DNA of 64,000 nt, taken from NCBI RefSeq assembly GCF_024721155.1, contig NZ_JAHVAP010000003.1, positions 665,426-729,425 on the forward strand, read 5' to 3'. The stretch comes from Mucilaginibacter phenanthrenivorans. GTDB taxonomy: Bacteria > Bacteroidota > Bacteroidia > Sphingobacteriales > Sphingobacteriaceae. This document shows positions 18,222-25,469 of the stretch, in pieces (the stretch's first letter is position 1; each line of letters starts with the position of its first letter). The translations under genes and the position numbers were made by a program. The notes below the pieces were generated by a model. It worked only from the letters and a program-made list of their open reading frames with translations. It was not told the origin of the DNA and did not search any database.

Positions 18222-18746
18222 ATGACAACCGAAGATTGCTTCAGAATAGGCAGCACCATAAAAACCAAGGGCTTAAAGGGCGAACTGCATATTTATACCG
18301 ATTTTGATGGCATTGAAGCCATAAAGTTCAATTCGCTGTTTATTGAAATAGCCGGTAAGCTGGTGCCATATTTTGTAAGCTCGATAAAATACCTGCAGAA
18401 AAATGCGGCATATTTAATTTTGGAGGATGTGGACACCATTGAAAAGGCGGCACATCTTGCAAAAAAGGACCTTTACCTGCCCAATAAATTGAAGCCAAAA
18501 AAGGCGGAAGCCGAATTTACGCTGTTCGACCTGGTGGGCTTTACCGCCATTGACGACTACGAGGGCGAGCTCGGCAAGATCACTGATGTGCAGGAATACC
18601 CCCAACAGATCCTTGCAACCGTTACCTACAAAAACTGTGAAGTGCTCTTCCCGCTAAACGAGGAAATAATAAAAGGCATTGATGTGGTGAGGGAAATTGT
18701 GCGCGTTGATTTACCCGAGGGCTTGCTGGATATTTATTTGGATTGA
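18222..18746 (+). CDS. rimM: 16S rRNA processing protein RimM
   Basis: 174 residues from ATG 18222. The frame is open to 18174, but that would translate the palindrome. N-terminal RimM domain (FRIGSTIKTKGLKGELHIYT) and C-terminal PRC-barrel domain (TLFDLVGFTAIDDYEGELGK, ILATVTYKNCEVLFPLNEEI). It helps mature the 30S head with S19 and neighbours S16 in most genomes. The stop codon lies inside a GATTGAGTTGATTAG-type repeat. Confidence 0.94.
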   Translation: MTTEDCFRIGSTIKTKGLKGELHIYTDFDGIEAIKFNSLFIEIAGKLVPYFVSSIKYLQKNAAYLILEDVDTIEKAAHLAKKDLYLPNKLKPKKAEAEFTLFDLVGFTAIDDYEGELGKITDVQEYPQQILATVTYKNCEVLFPLNEEIIKGIDVVREIVRVDLPEGLLDIYLD

Positions 18747-18810
18747 GGGGTTGGTTGATTGAGAGATTGGTTGATTGAGTTGATTAGGTTCGATTGAGTT
18801 GAATAAGTTA
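18741..18810. repeat. Short-word repeat, GATTGAGTTGATTAG family
   Basis: Repeats of TTGATTGAG, GTTGATTAGG and GATTGAGTTGA begin inside the rimM stop codon. The same words occur at 23940-24046. Confidence 0.7.
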
Positions 18811-18842
18811 CTGGGAGTATATAAATAGTAAATAAGAAAAAA

Positions 18843-19043
18843 ATGGAAAATTTTGACCAGGAAATAAAACAGATAGAGTTAAACAACTCGAGTGAAATAA
18901 ATGGAGATCTGAAGGATTATTTCACCGTTATTACAAGGGCAGATGGAAAATACAAGATAGTTTGGGGGAAATCTATCTCGACCCATATCCGTCATAAAGT
19001 TGCTGCTCTGGTAAAAAAGCATTTTGTGCCGGCAGTAAAATAA
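18843..19043 (+). CDS. Small protein of unknown function
   Basis: 66 residues, acidic start and basic end (HIRHKVAALVKKHFVPAVK), no membrane segment. No family recognised. The sequence has normal codon use and an ATG preceded by an A-rich stretch. It lies between rimM and the XRE-controlled membrane operon and just upstream of that operon's operator-like repeats. Confidence 0.5.
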   Translation: MENFDQEIKQIELNNSSEINGDLKDYFTVITRADGKYKIVWGKSISTHIRHKVAALVKKHFVPAVK

Positions 19044-19092
19044 TGTAAGGCCGCGAAAAAGCCAAAAATTATTTTGTCAAGTTTCTTTGACA

Positions 19093-19135
19093 TTTGTAAA
19101 GTTTGTTTTACATTTGGTAAATCAAACTTTACAAA
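19093..19135 (+). promoter_or_regulatory. Operator-like inverted and direct repeats before the membrane/XRE operon
   Basis: A perfect 13-base inverted repeat TTTGTAAAGTTTG (19093-19105) / CAAACTTTACAAA (19123-19135) encloses TGTAAA-N6-TTTACA (19095-19112). ACATTT also repeats directly. The right arm ends two bases before the start codon at 19138. The last gene of the operon codes for an XRE repressor-like protein, so autoregulation from this site is likely. Confidence 0.6.
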
Positions 19136-19137
19136 CA

Positions 19138-19575
19138 ATGAAAACACGCTTCTTATTTCCTTACTGGTGCAGGTACCTGGGGTTTGCCTGCATTGTGTTT
19201 CACATCCCGATTATCCTGTTCGGAAAATCGTTCGGGTTCGATCCGCATAACCTGCCGGATGAACCGGGCATCTTTAGTCCGCACCATTTATTTTTCATCG
19301 CCACTTCGCTGCTCATGCTGACCGGGCTGGTGCTGGTAGCATTCGCAAAGGAGAAGATCGAGGACGAGCAGATCGCCCAACTCCGGGCCGATTCATTGCA
19401 GTGGGCCATCTACCTCAACTATCTTATCCTGATCACGTCCCTGGTATTCGCCAATCAACAGGATTTTAAGGACATCCTGCACCTGAACCTGTGGATACCG
19501 CTGGTGTTTTTCTACATCAGGTTCCGGTGGGTGATCTTCAGGTTAAACCGTTCAGCAAGGGAGGAAGCCATATGA
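19138..19575 (+). CDS. Four-span membrane protein
   Basis: 145 residues from ATG 19138, chosen over an upstream frame start at 19087 because the operator-like repeats would otherwise be coding. About four membrane segments, with a cytoplasmic stretch FAKEKIEDEQIAQLRADSLQW between spans 2 and 3. The next gene has the same motif style (REDELTAKMRLNALYWAI), so the two are related. It overlaps the next gene by ATGA. Function unknown. Confidence 0.7.
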   Translation: MKTRFLFPYWCRYLGFACIVFHIPIILFGKSFGFDPHNLPDEPGIFSPHHLFFIATSLLMLTGLVLVAFAKEKIEDEQIAQLRADSLQWAIYLNYLILITSLVFANQQDFKDILHLNLWIPLVFFYIRFRWVIFRLNRSAREEAI

Positions 19576-20456
19576 AAACGCCGCTATTATTTCCGGCCAG
19601 ATTAAAGTACCTGGGGGTACTACTGGCTATTCCCGGTTTTATTTTGGGTTATTTTGTACTTTATCAAAATTACGAGATCCCGGGCTTCGGGCTTAAGTTA
19701 AGAACTCAGGGCACATTTTTTCTGCCGGCAATTGAGAACTTTACCAATGAGCTGGCATTGACGCTGGTGATCATAGGCCTACTGTTAATCGCATTTTCCC
19801 GCGTAAAAAGAGAGGACGAACTTACGGCCAAAATGCGGCTGAATGCCTTGTACTGGGCCATCCTGGTAAATTATATTTTGTATGCCTTTATAATTGTTAT
19901 CACGCTTTTTGGTTCGTGGCTCAAGAATCCGGCGCTTAGCAGAATAATCGATAATTTAACCAAAAACTTCGACTTTTATAGCTACAACCTGTTTGCGCCA
20001 TTACTTATTTTTACCGGCCGCTTTTACTTTTTATTATTGCGCAATAAAAATGAGTTTGATATAAAACCGGTACATTTCCTGCCGAATAAGCCCTACCGTT
20101 TTTTAGGAAAATGGATCTCCGTAATCATTATTGCGGCCACGATAGCCCTTTTTGCATTTAAAGGTGACGATTCCGGTTACTATATGCTATCTATATTGCC
20201 GCTTAGCCTGCTGTTATGGGTTTATTCGCGCGAAAAGGAAGAGGACGAATTCATAGCTTCCACCCGGCTGGAAGCCATGCAGATAGCTGTATATGTAAAT
20301 TATGCCATCCTGCTGTTATCAAACTTCTTTGTTTTCGGTGTCGATTTCCTTGGGGTTCAGCTGGTGAACCTGGTAACCATTCCGCTCATTTTTCTCATAT
20401 GGTTTAACTTTAAGGTGTACCGCATCTCGAGGCAGGCCGAAATTAAAAGCATCTGA
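19572..20456 (+). CDS. Duplicated membrane protein related to its upstream neighbour
   Basis: 294 residues from ATG 19572, which overlaps the upstream stop as ATGA. It looks like two copies of the upstream protein in tandem: each half has a paired-span unit followed by EDELTAKMRLNALYW or EDEFIASTRLEAMQIAVYVN. About eight membrane segments. No known transporter motif. Translationally coupled with both neighbours. Confidence 0.7.
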   Translation: MKTPLLFPARLKYLGVLLAIPGFILGYFVLYQNYEIPGFGLKLRTQGTFFLPAIENFTNELALTLVIIGLLLIAFSRVKREDELTAKMRLNALYWAILVNYILYAFIIVITLFGSWLKNPALSRIIDNLTKNFDFYSYNLFAPLLIFTGRFYFLLLRNKNEFDIKPVHFLPNKPYRFLGKWISVIIIAATIALFAFKGDDSGYYMLSILPLSLLLWVYSREKEEDEFIASTRLEAMQIAVYVNYAILLLSNFFVFGVDFLGVQLVNLVTIPLIFLIWFNFKVYRISRQAEIKSI

Positions 20457-20457
20457 C

Positions 20458-20658
20458 ATGAAGAACAACATTCGCGTTGAACGCGCTATAAAAAATATAA
20501 CCCAGGCCGATCTTGCTGATGCCGTAGGCGTATCGCGCCAAACCATCAATACCATCGAAAGCAATAAATACGTACCTTCAACTGTGCTTGCATTAAAAAT
20601 TTCAAGAATATTTGGCAAGCCGCTTGAGGAAATCTTTATACTGGAGGAGGGGGATTAG
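20458..20658 (+). CDS. XRE/Cro-CI family transcriptional regulator
   Basis: 66 residues, a bare helix-turn-helix: RAIKNITQADLADAVGVSRQ, TINTIESNKYVPST, and tail FGKPLEEIFILEEGD. Its size matches the small YozG/HipB-like XRE proteins. The start is one base after the stop of the membrane protein gene, so it is the third gene of the operon. It probably binds the repeats at 19093-19135. The stop codon lies at the start of an ATCAAGAAGTCAAGAGACAA-type repeat. Confidence 0.88.
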   Translation: MKNNIRVERAIKNITQADLADAVGVSRQTINTIESNKYVPSTVLALKISRIFGKPLEEIFILEEGD

Positions 20659-20693
20659 AATCAAGAAGTCAAGAGACAAGAATCAGGAGAGGA
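20650..20693. repeat. Short-word repeat, ATCAAGAAGTCAAGAGACAA type
   Basis: A purine-rich word string of AATCAAGA / AGTCAAGAGACAAGAATCAG that begins in the XRE stop codon. Only one copy is seen in the window, so the family assignment is tentative. Confidence 0.4.
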
Positions 20694-20709
20694 AAAAAGT
20701 AAAAATATT

Positions 20710-21135
20710 ATGGAAACCAAAACCGCTTTTACACCGCAGCTGGTTATTCCAAACGGGGTAACTGACATCAGCTTTTACACCAGAGCCTTTAATGCCGTTG
20801 AGCAATGGCGGCTTAATAATGATGACGGATCGGTACATGTAGCCGGCCTTAAAATAGACGGGGCTTTGTTTCACATCCACGAACAAATGCCGGGATCGTA
20901 TGCTTTTAGTCCGGGGAAACATAACGGAACAACGGTGACCGTTGGCTTAATGGTTGATGATGTACATGCGGTATTCGCGCAGGCGGTGGCGGCAGGAGCA
21001 ACGGCCAAATCTCCGGTGCAGGATTACGATTACGGCTACCGTCAGGGCGAAATAGTCGATCCTTTCGGCCACCACTGGACCATTGAAAAAATATTTAACC
21101 CCGACATCTTAATCAACCAAAACTATGGAAAATAA
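20710..21135 (+). CDS. VOC (glyoxalase/bleomycin-resistance-like) protein, copy 1
   Basis: 141 residues of the PhnB-like VOC superfamily, with two beta-alpha-beta-beta-beta halves. Typical segments: VTDISFYTRAFNAVEQWRL, VGLMVDDVHAVFAQAVAAGA, and DYGYRQGEIVDPFGHHWTIE, where His and Glu near the end are expected metal ligands. Substrate unknown. The next gene is a paralogue overlapping by 11 bases. Confidence 0.82.
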   Translation: METKTAFTPQLVIPNGVTDISFYTRAFNAVEQWRLNNDDGSVHVAGLKIDGALFHIHEQMPGSYAFSPGKHNGTTVTVGLMVDDVHAVFAQAVAAGATAKSPVQDYDYGYRQGEIVDPFGHHWTIEKIFNPDILINQNYGK

Positions 21136-21529
21136 TCCTGCTGATGAGTTTATAACCGCCATCAGGCCTACCCTGTCGGTAAGCAATGGCGTAGCCGCAG
21201 TTGAATTTTATAAAAAGGCATTTAATGCGCAGGAACTGATGCGCGTTGAAGACCCCGACGGCGCCATTGTAGCCGAACTTTCCATTAATGGCGCACGATT
21301 TTTTGTTGCTGACGGATCGCCGGAGGCGGAGCATCCAACACCGGAAAAGGCCGGCTCCATCCCTATCCGCATGGGATTGATCGTAGCCAATCCCGATGCC
21401 TTTGCAGCCAGCGCCATAGCAGCCGGAGCCATCGAAGTTTACCCCGTTGCCGACCAGGACTATGGCTACCGCTTAGGGCATATCATTGATCCCTTCGGGC
21501 ATCACTGGGAAATTTGCCGGCCATTGTAA
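21125..21529 (+). CDS. VOC (glyoxalase/bleomycin-resistance-like) protein, copy 2
   Basis: 134 residues. Same family and layout as the gene before it: VSNGVAAVEFYKKAFNAQE, MGLIVANPDAFAASAIAAGA, QDYGYRLGHIIDPFGHHWEI. It overlaps copy 1 by 11 bases in another frame, so the pair is translated together and probably arose by tandem duplication. The two may work as a heterodimer; that is a guess. Confidence 0.82.
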   Translation: MENNPADEFITAIRPTLSVSNGVAAVEFYKKAFNAQELMRVEDPDGAIVAELSINGARFFVADGSPEAEHPTPEKAGSIPIRMGLIVANPDAFAASAIAAGAIEVYPVADQDYGYRLGHIIDPFGHHWEICRPL

Positions 21530-21537
21530 GCCACCTG

Positions 21538-21662
21538 CGTCATGCTGAATTTATTTCAGCACCTCATTTGCTAAGTCTACACCGTGCTAATACCTGGCAA
21601 ATTGTAGATTTAGCAAAGAGCAGACCTTTAGTATGGGGTGCCGAAACAAGTTCGGCATGACG
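21538..21662. repeat. Nested palindromic element, CGTCATGCTGAA type
   Basis: Outer arms start CGTCATGCTGAATTTATTTC and end GAAACAAGTTCGGCATGACG. Inner arms TTTGCTAAGTCTAC (21567-21580) and GTAGATTTAGCAAA (21604-21617) pair in 13 of 14 positions, the last as G-U. The whole can fold into one long hairpin. It lies between the VOC pair and trmD. Confidence 0.75.
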
Positions 21663-21737
21663 TGAATTTAATACCCAAAACATCACAAACACTTTTTCAT
21701 CCGCACATCCGCACATCCATCATCCGCACATCTTTCC

Positions 21738-21745
21738 TATCTTTG
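21738..21745 (+). promoter_or_regulatory. trmD promoter, -7 box TATCTTTG, near-leaderless
   Basis: TATCTTTG matches TAnnTTTG exactly and ends only four bases before the trmD ATG at 21750. Transcription would then start at or next to the start codon. A CCGCACATC tandem word block lies just upstream (21701-21731). Confidence 0.55.
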
Positions 21746-21749
21746 CGCC

Positions 21750-22427
21750 ATGCGTTTTGATATCATTTCTGTTTTGCCCGGCCTGCTTGAAAGTCCTTTT
21801 GCACATTCCATTTTACAGCGTGCGCAAAAAAAGGGCATTTCGGAAATTGTGGTACACAACCTGCGCGACTACTCCACCAGCAAACAGAAAAGCGTTGATG
21901 ACTATCCCTACGGTGGCGGCAGCGGCATGGTAATGACCATCCCACCTTTTGCAGCTTGTATCGAAAAGCTAAAGTCGGAGCGCGAATATGACGAGGTGAT
22001 CTTCATGTCGCCGGATGGTGAAACGCTGAACCAGGCCATCGCAAACCAGCTCTCCGGCAAAAAAAATGTCATTATACTTTGCGGCCATTATAAGGGCATC
22101 GACCAGCGCATCCGCGATATTTATGTTACCCGCGAGATCTCTATTGGCGACTATGTATTATCAGGCGGCGAGCTGCCCGCAGCTGTATTGGTTGATGCAG
22201 TAGTAAGGCTGATCCCGGGTGTATTGTCTGACGAAACCTCGGCCCTGTCAGATTCCTTCCAGGATGGCTTATTGGATGCGCCTGTTTACACCCGCCCGGC
22301 AGACTGGAACGGCCATAAAGTTCCCGATATCCTGCTGAGCGGCAACACCCCCGAAATTGAAAAATGGCGCTTTGACCAGGCCGTGGAGCGGACCAGGGCA
22401 AGAAGGCCGGATTTGTTGGATGAGTAG
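21750..22427 (+). CDS. trmD: tRNA (guanine-37-N1)-methyltransferase
   Basis: 225 residues, the usual size. SPOUT-fold enzyme that methylates G37 of tRNAs with SAM and prevents +1 frameshifts. Signature motifs: [24 protein letters not shown], and [13 protein letters not shown] forming the trefoil knot. In many bacteria it is co-transcribed with rpsP, rimM and rplS; here it has its own promoter and palindromes on both sides. Confidence 0.96.
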   Translation: MRFDIISVLPGLLESPFAHSILQRAQKKGISEIVVHNLRDYSTSKQKSVDDYPYGGGSGMVMTIPPFAACIEKLKSEREYDEVIFMSPDGETLNQAIANQLSGKKNVIILCGHYKGIDQRIRDIYVTREISIGDYVLSGGELPAAVLVDAVVRLIPGVLSDETSALSDSFQDGLLDAPVYTRPADWNGHKVPDILLSGNTPEIEKWRFDQAVERTRARRPDLLDE

Positions 22428-22442
22428 ATTTTCCATTTAACC

Positions 22443-22529
22443 GTAGGGGCGTATTGCATACGCCCTCAAACGCGTTTCCTACAGTTGTGGTTAGGAATAA
22501 TGAATAGGGCGTATGCGATACGCCCCTAC
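22443..22529. repeat. Inverted repeat, GTAGGGGCGTATTGCATACG type
   Basis: Arms of 24 bases (22443-22466 and 22506-22529) are reverse complements at 23 positions, enclosing a 39-base loop. Each arm holds its own small hairpin GGGCGTAT-GC-ATACGCCC-like. It follows trmD and may end its transcript. Confidence 0.8.
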
Positions 22530-22581
22530 AATTATATCCCTGGTTCAACATAAATAATCCCTAAATTAGATTGCAACCAAA

Positions 22582-23175
22582 ATGCCTATCCTGCATTATA
22601 GCGTTGCAACCATGAACCCCGAACAGGAAAAAGAACTTATTGAACAATGTCACGCTGATCCTGCCGCCTTCGGGCAGGTGTTCGATTTGTGGTATAAGCC
22701 TGTTTTTGGGTACATCATGCGCCGAACTGCTGATTACGATCTATCGAAAGATATTGCTGCCGAAACTTTTCTTAAAGCATTTTTAAAGATAAATGGCTTT
22801 CGCTGGCGGGGTGTCAGTCTTTCGGCCTGGTTATACCGCATTGCAGGCAATGAGCTTAACCAGTACTACCGCAGCAGCAAATATAAACCCCAATCGTTGC
22901 AGCAATTACTGGAAAATCCGCAGATGGAAAAGCTGCTGCACCAGCAGGATGATGACGAACGCGAAGTAATGGAAAAGGAATTGCGGGCCTTTAACAATTA
23001 TAACGTCATCCGCACCAACATGCTGAAGCTTGATCTGAAATACCAGGAAGTAATTGCCCTGCGCTACTTTGAGCAAAAAACAAACACCGAAATAAGCGCC
23101 ATTCTAGATAAAAATGAAGGAACTGTTAAGTCGCTGCTATCGCGTGGACTGGAAAAATTAAGAAATATGCTTTAA
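22582..23175 (+). CDS. RNA polymerase sigma factor, ECF type
   Basis: 197 residues (187 if ATG 22612 is used; both starts are plausible). Region 2: FGQVFDLWYKPVFGYIMRRT and DLSKDIAAETFLKAFLKI; region 4: DLKYQEVIALRYFEQKTNTE with the helix-turn-helix EISAILDKNEGTVKSLLSRG. It directs RNA polymerase to a small regulon. No anti-sigma with a zinc motif is adjacent. The two membrane proteins that follow may play that part. Confidence 0.88.
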   Translation: MPILHYSVATMNPEQEKELIEQCHADPAAFGQVFDLWYKPVFGYIMRRTADYDLSKDIAAETFLKAFLKINGFRWRGVSLSAWLYRIAGNELNQYYRSSKYKPQSLQQLLENPQMEKLLHQQDDDEREVMEKELRAFNNYNVIRTNMLKLDLKYQEVIALRYFEQKTNTEISAILDKNEGTVKSLLSRGLEKLRNML

Positions 23176-23218
23176 CACTGCAACCGAATGCCGGCTTTGC
23201 ATTATAAGTACAATTAAC

Positions 23219-23710
23219 ATGGAAGACAAGGACGAATTTTTAAAGACGATGGAAAATTTACAGGTGCCGGACATTGATCCGCGCAAACATCCAAAAGTGG
23301 TAAAAATGGCCATAATGAATGCGGAGCGCTCGGCGGCGCTGGGGGTGTGGCTAATTGTTGTACCCTGCTACTTTTTATTTTGTGTATTTATGTACTATCA
23401 TTTCCATGCGCACATGAACTGGTTTTCGGCCATGTTTGCGCTGATAGTAAGCATGGAAAAAACGCCGTACCTCGATTTCCTGGCGCCGATAATATTAGTA
23501 GTGTTGCCAATTATCTGCATCATTATCAATGTGCTGTCAATAATGCACGTACGGGTAGACAAGCCCGACCCAGACCAAATAAAAGTAAGGGAATTCAGCG
23601 TGACCATAAAGGTTAAAATATGGAACATCATACTCATATTATTAAGCCTGGCCATTTTGTTTGCCTTCATAAGTTTCGCAATGACAGAATCAATCTCCTT
23701 AAAAAATTAA
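23219..23710 (+). CDS. Membrane protein, possible partner of the sigma factor
   Basis: 163 residues: a cytoplasmic N-terminus of about 40 residues (DKDEFLKTMENLQVPDIDPR), then three membrane segments (about 40-65, 82-110, 135-158). The layout of short cytoplasmic head plus membrane part, 43 bases after a sigma gene, is that of anti-sigma factors, but no HxxxCxxC motif is present. Role inferred from context only. Confidence 0.65.
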   Translation: MEDKDEFLKTMENLQVPDIDPRKHPKVVKMAIMNAERSAALGVWLIVVPCYFLFCVFMYYHFHAHMNWFSAMFALIVSMEKTPYLDFLAPIILVVLPIICIIINVLSIMHVRVDKPDPDQIKVREFSVTIKVKIWNIILILLSLAILFAFISFAMTESISLKN

Positions 23711-23714
23711 TGCT

Positions 23715-23948
23715 ATGAAATTAAACTGGTTTACACGCAAGGGAATCATCTATTTACCGGCATCAATAATTGGCTGGGTTATCCTGGGTATGGCAACTGC
23801 TTATGCGGTTTACACATTTATCGATATAGATGGCCGCTCACACTCAGGAAGCGATACGATGATAAATTTTGTTTTCAATTTATTACTGATCGGTGTTGTG
23901 TATTCAATTATCGGCTATTTTACCGAGGCTAGGAAGAAAGTTGATTAA
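23715..23948 (+). CDS. Small two-span membrane protein
   Basis: 77 residues with two membrane segments (about 9-35 and 48-68) and a charged end (TEARKKVD). It starts four bases after the previous stop, so it is in the sigma-factor operon. No family recognised. Its stop codon lies inside a GTTGATTAAGTTG repeat. Confidence 0.62.
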   Translation: MKLNWFTRKGIIYLPASIIGWVILGMATAYAVYTFIDIDGRSHSGSDTMINFVFNLLLIGVVYSIIGYFTEARKKVD

Positions 23949-24046
23949 GTTGGGTTGAGTTGAATGGGTTAGATTGAGTTGAAAACTGGATAAAGCCAGG
24001 CAAAAACCTAATCAACTCAATCCAACTTAATCAACCTAATCAACTC
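23940..24046. repeat. Short-word inverted repeat, GATTGAGTTGATTAG family
   Basis: Left side GTTGATTAAGTTGGGTTGAG and right side CTTAATCAACCTAATCAACT can pair over most of their length. The repeat begins at the stop codon of the small membrane protein and may terminate its operon. Same family as 18741-18810. Confidence 0.75.
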
Positions 24047-24115
24047 CCTCATTGTTAACAAAACATAAAATGTGGAAATTTTTAAAATCCATTTTTATAT
24101 GTTAAATAATTTTCC

Positions 24116-24151
24116 TATTATTGCACTCCGATTTTTACGGGTTAAAAATCG
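24116..24151 (+). promoter_or_regulatory. rplS promoter-like box and leader hairpin
   Basis: TATTATTG (24116-24123) is one base off the TAnnTTTG consensus. It is followed by a 9-bp stem CGATTTTTA / TAAAAATCG with loop CGGGT (24129-24151), 19 bases before the rplS ATG. The hairpin could be a translational control element for L19, which is inference. Confidence 0.4.
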
Positions 24152-24170
24152 CTTTTAAGAGCTAAAAATC

Positions 24171-24518
24171 ATGGATTTAGTAAAATTTGTTGAAGAACAA
24201 TCAGTAGTAGTAAGAGAACTTCCAACCTTTAAGGCTGGCGATACAGTGAGTGTACATTATAAAATCAGGGAAGGAAATAAAGAACGTATCCAGGTTTACC
24301 AGGGTGTTGTTATTCAACGTAACAGCGCAGGTAATACTGAAACTTTTACTGTTCGCAAAGTATCAAACGGTATTGGCGTTGAGCGTATATTCCCTATCAA
24401 CTCGCCAAACATTGATAAAATTGAAGTAAACAGCTTCGGTAAAGTACGCCGTGCTAAACTTTACTACCTGCGTGCCCTTACAGGCAAGGCAGCCCGTATC
24501 AAATCAAAAAGAGTTTAA
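24171..24518 (+). CDS. rplS: 50S ribosomal protein L19
   Basis: 115 residues, full length. Typical segments: [57 protein letters not shown], and the basic end [10 protein letters not shown]19 sits at the 30S-50S interface. The stop codon TAA is part of a TTAAGCCCCCAACCCCTAAA repeat, and a strong terminator follows. Confidence 0.97.
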   Translation: MDLVKFVEEQSVVVRELPTFKAGDTVSVHYKIREGNKERIQVYQGVVIQRNSAGNTETFTVRKVSNGIGVERIFPINSPNIDKIEVNSFGKVRRAKLYYLRALTGKAARIKSKRV

Positions 24519-24541
24519 GCCCCCAACCCCTAAAGGGGAGT
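24515..24541. repeat. TTAAGCCCCCAACCCCTAAA repeat at the rplS stop
   Basis: The word TTAAGCCCCCAACCCCTAAA plus GGGGAGT includes the rplS stop codon. Related units lie at the tkt stop (48767-48794) and before rpiB (48676-48700). Confidence 0.7.
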
Positions 24542-24552
24542 GGAGAAAGTAT

Positions 24553-24586
24553 ATTGGCCTTTCCGGTTTTCCGGGGAGGCTTTTTT
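24553..24586 (+). terminator. rplS terminator, copy 1 of a 34-base direct repeat
   Basis: A stem built from GCCTTTCCGG and CCGGGGAGGC around a TTTT loop is followed by TTTTTT: a standard intrinsic terminator. The identical 34 bases recur at 25333-25366, after the toxin gene. Confidence 0.85.
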
Positions 24587-24678
24587 CGTGGGATTGATTT
24601 TTTGCATGTCGATAAAATACCTCATTATAAAATAGCAGTTGTTAATTGTATATTTGTTATAATAATGACAATCTTGTT

Positions 24679-24900
24679 ATGAGAATAACCATTGAAATAG
24701 ACAGCAAAAACGAAATGGAAAAGCTATCTGCCTTATTCAAGACATTTAGCACTGTTAGAGTTGTCTCTTCAGATGAAAGTAATGCACCTATCATCAAAGG
24801 GGATAAAAAAATAAATCCTAAAAGCTTATTTGGGATTTGGGCGAAAGCTCCCAAATCACTCGAAAATATCCGTAGAGATGCCTGGCAAAGAAAACCATAA
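24679..24900 (+). CDS. VapB-like antitoxin
   Basis: 73 residues from ATG 24679. A short N-terminal beta-helix part (RITIEIDSKNEMEKLSALFK) is followed by a flexible tail ending LFGIWAKAPKSLENIRRDAW, a composition typical of the toxin-wrapping part of PIN-toxin antitoxins. It precedes the PIN gene by 8 bases. The DNA is A+T-rich compared with rplS. Confidence 0.75.
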   Translation: MRITIEIDSKNEMEKLSALFKTFSTVRVVSSDESNAPIIKGDKKINPKSLFGIWAKAPKSLENIRRDAWQRKP

Positions 24901-24908
24901 AGTTTACC

Positions 24909-25277
24909 ATGGTTTTGTGCGACACCAATATACTTATTCACGCTTTTAACGGAAGGCAAACAACGATAAGCCGTTTAAATGATATTGGGTTAGATCAGGT
25001 TGTGCTATCCGTCATTACAGTAATGGAACTCTACCAGGGAATGAGCAATAAAACTGAACTGGCTCAGTTAAAGAAGAAAATAAAATTCTATGATGTTATC
25101 GATATTGATATCAATACATCCAAAATGGCAAGTAGTCTTATTGAGAATTTTAAGTTGAGCCACGGTCTTCAAATACCAGATGCGATCATCGGCGCGACGG
25201 CAGTAATTTACCAAATCCCTCTTTTCACTTATAATATTAAAGACTTTAACTTTATTCCCGGCATACAACTAATTTGA
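24909..25277 (+). CDS. VapC-like PIN-domain ribonuclease toxin
   Basis: 122 residues, one PIN domain. Acidic active-site residues are in place: Asp5 (LCDTNILI), Glu40 (VMELYQG), Asp91 (IPDAIIGATA) and Asp112 near the end. These toxins cut tRNA or rRNA when free of antitoxin. The pair with the 24679 gene lies between two copies of the rplS terminator. Counted G+C in one 60-base line is 27 %, which suggests acquisition. Confidence 0.88.
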   Translation: MVLCDTNILIHAFNGRQTTISRLNDIGLDQVVLSVITVMELYQGMSNKTELAQLKKKIKFYDVIDIDINTSKMASSLIENFKLSHGLQIPDAIIGATAVIYQIPLFTYNIKDFNFIPGIQLI

Positions 25278-25332
25278 TTTAAAAGGTCTCTTCCGTCTTT
25301 ACTGGTTTTCTTAAAAGGTGTGAACAAAATAC

Positions 25333-25366
25333 ATTGGCCTTTCCGGTTTTCCGGGGAGGCTTTTTT
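25333..25366 (+). terminator. Duplicate of the rplS terminator after the toxin gene
   Basis: The same 34 bases as 24553-24586, including hairpin and TTTTTT, and with weaker similarity for about 12 bases upstream. The two copies are 780 bases apart and bracket the toxin-antitoxin pair. Confidence 0.85.
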
Positions 25367-25469
25367 GTTGTTTTTATTTTTGTAATTTAAAAACATCGGG
25401 CATTCCCTAAAATCCGGAAGGTATAAAACATACAGGAATATTTTTTGTTAATTGATCACAACAAATGGT

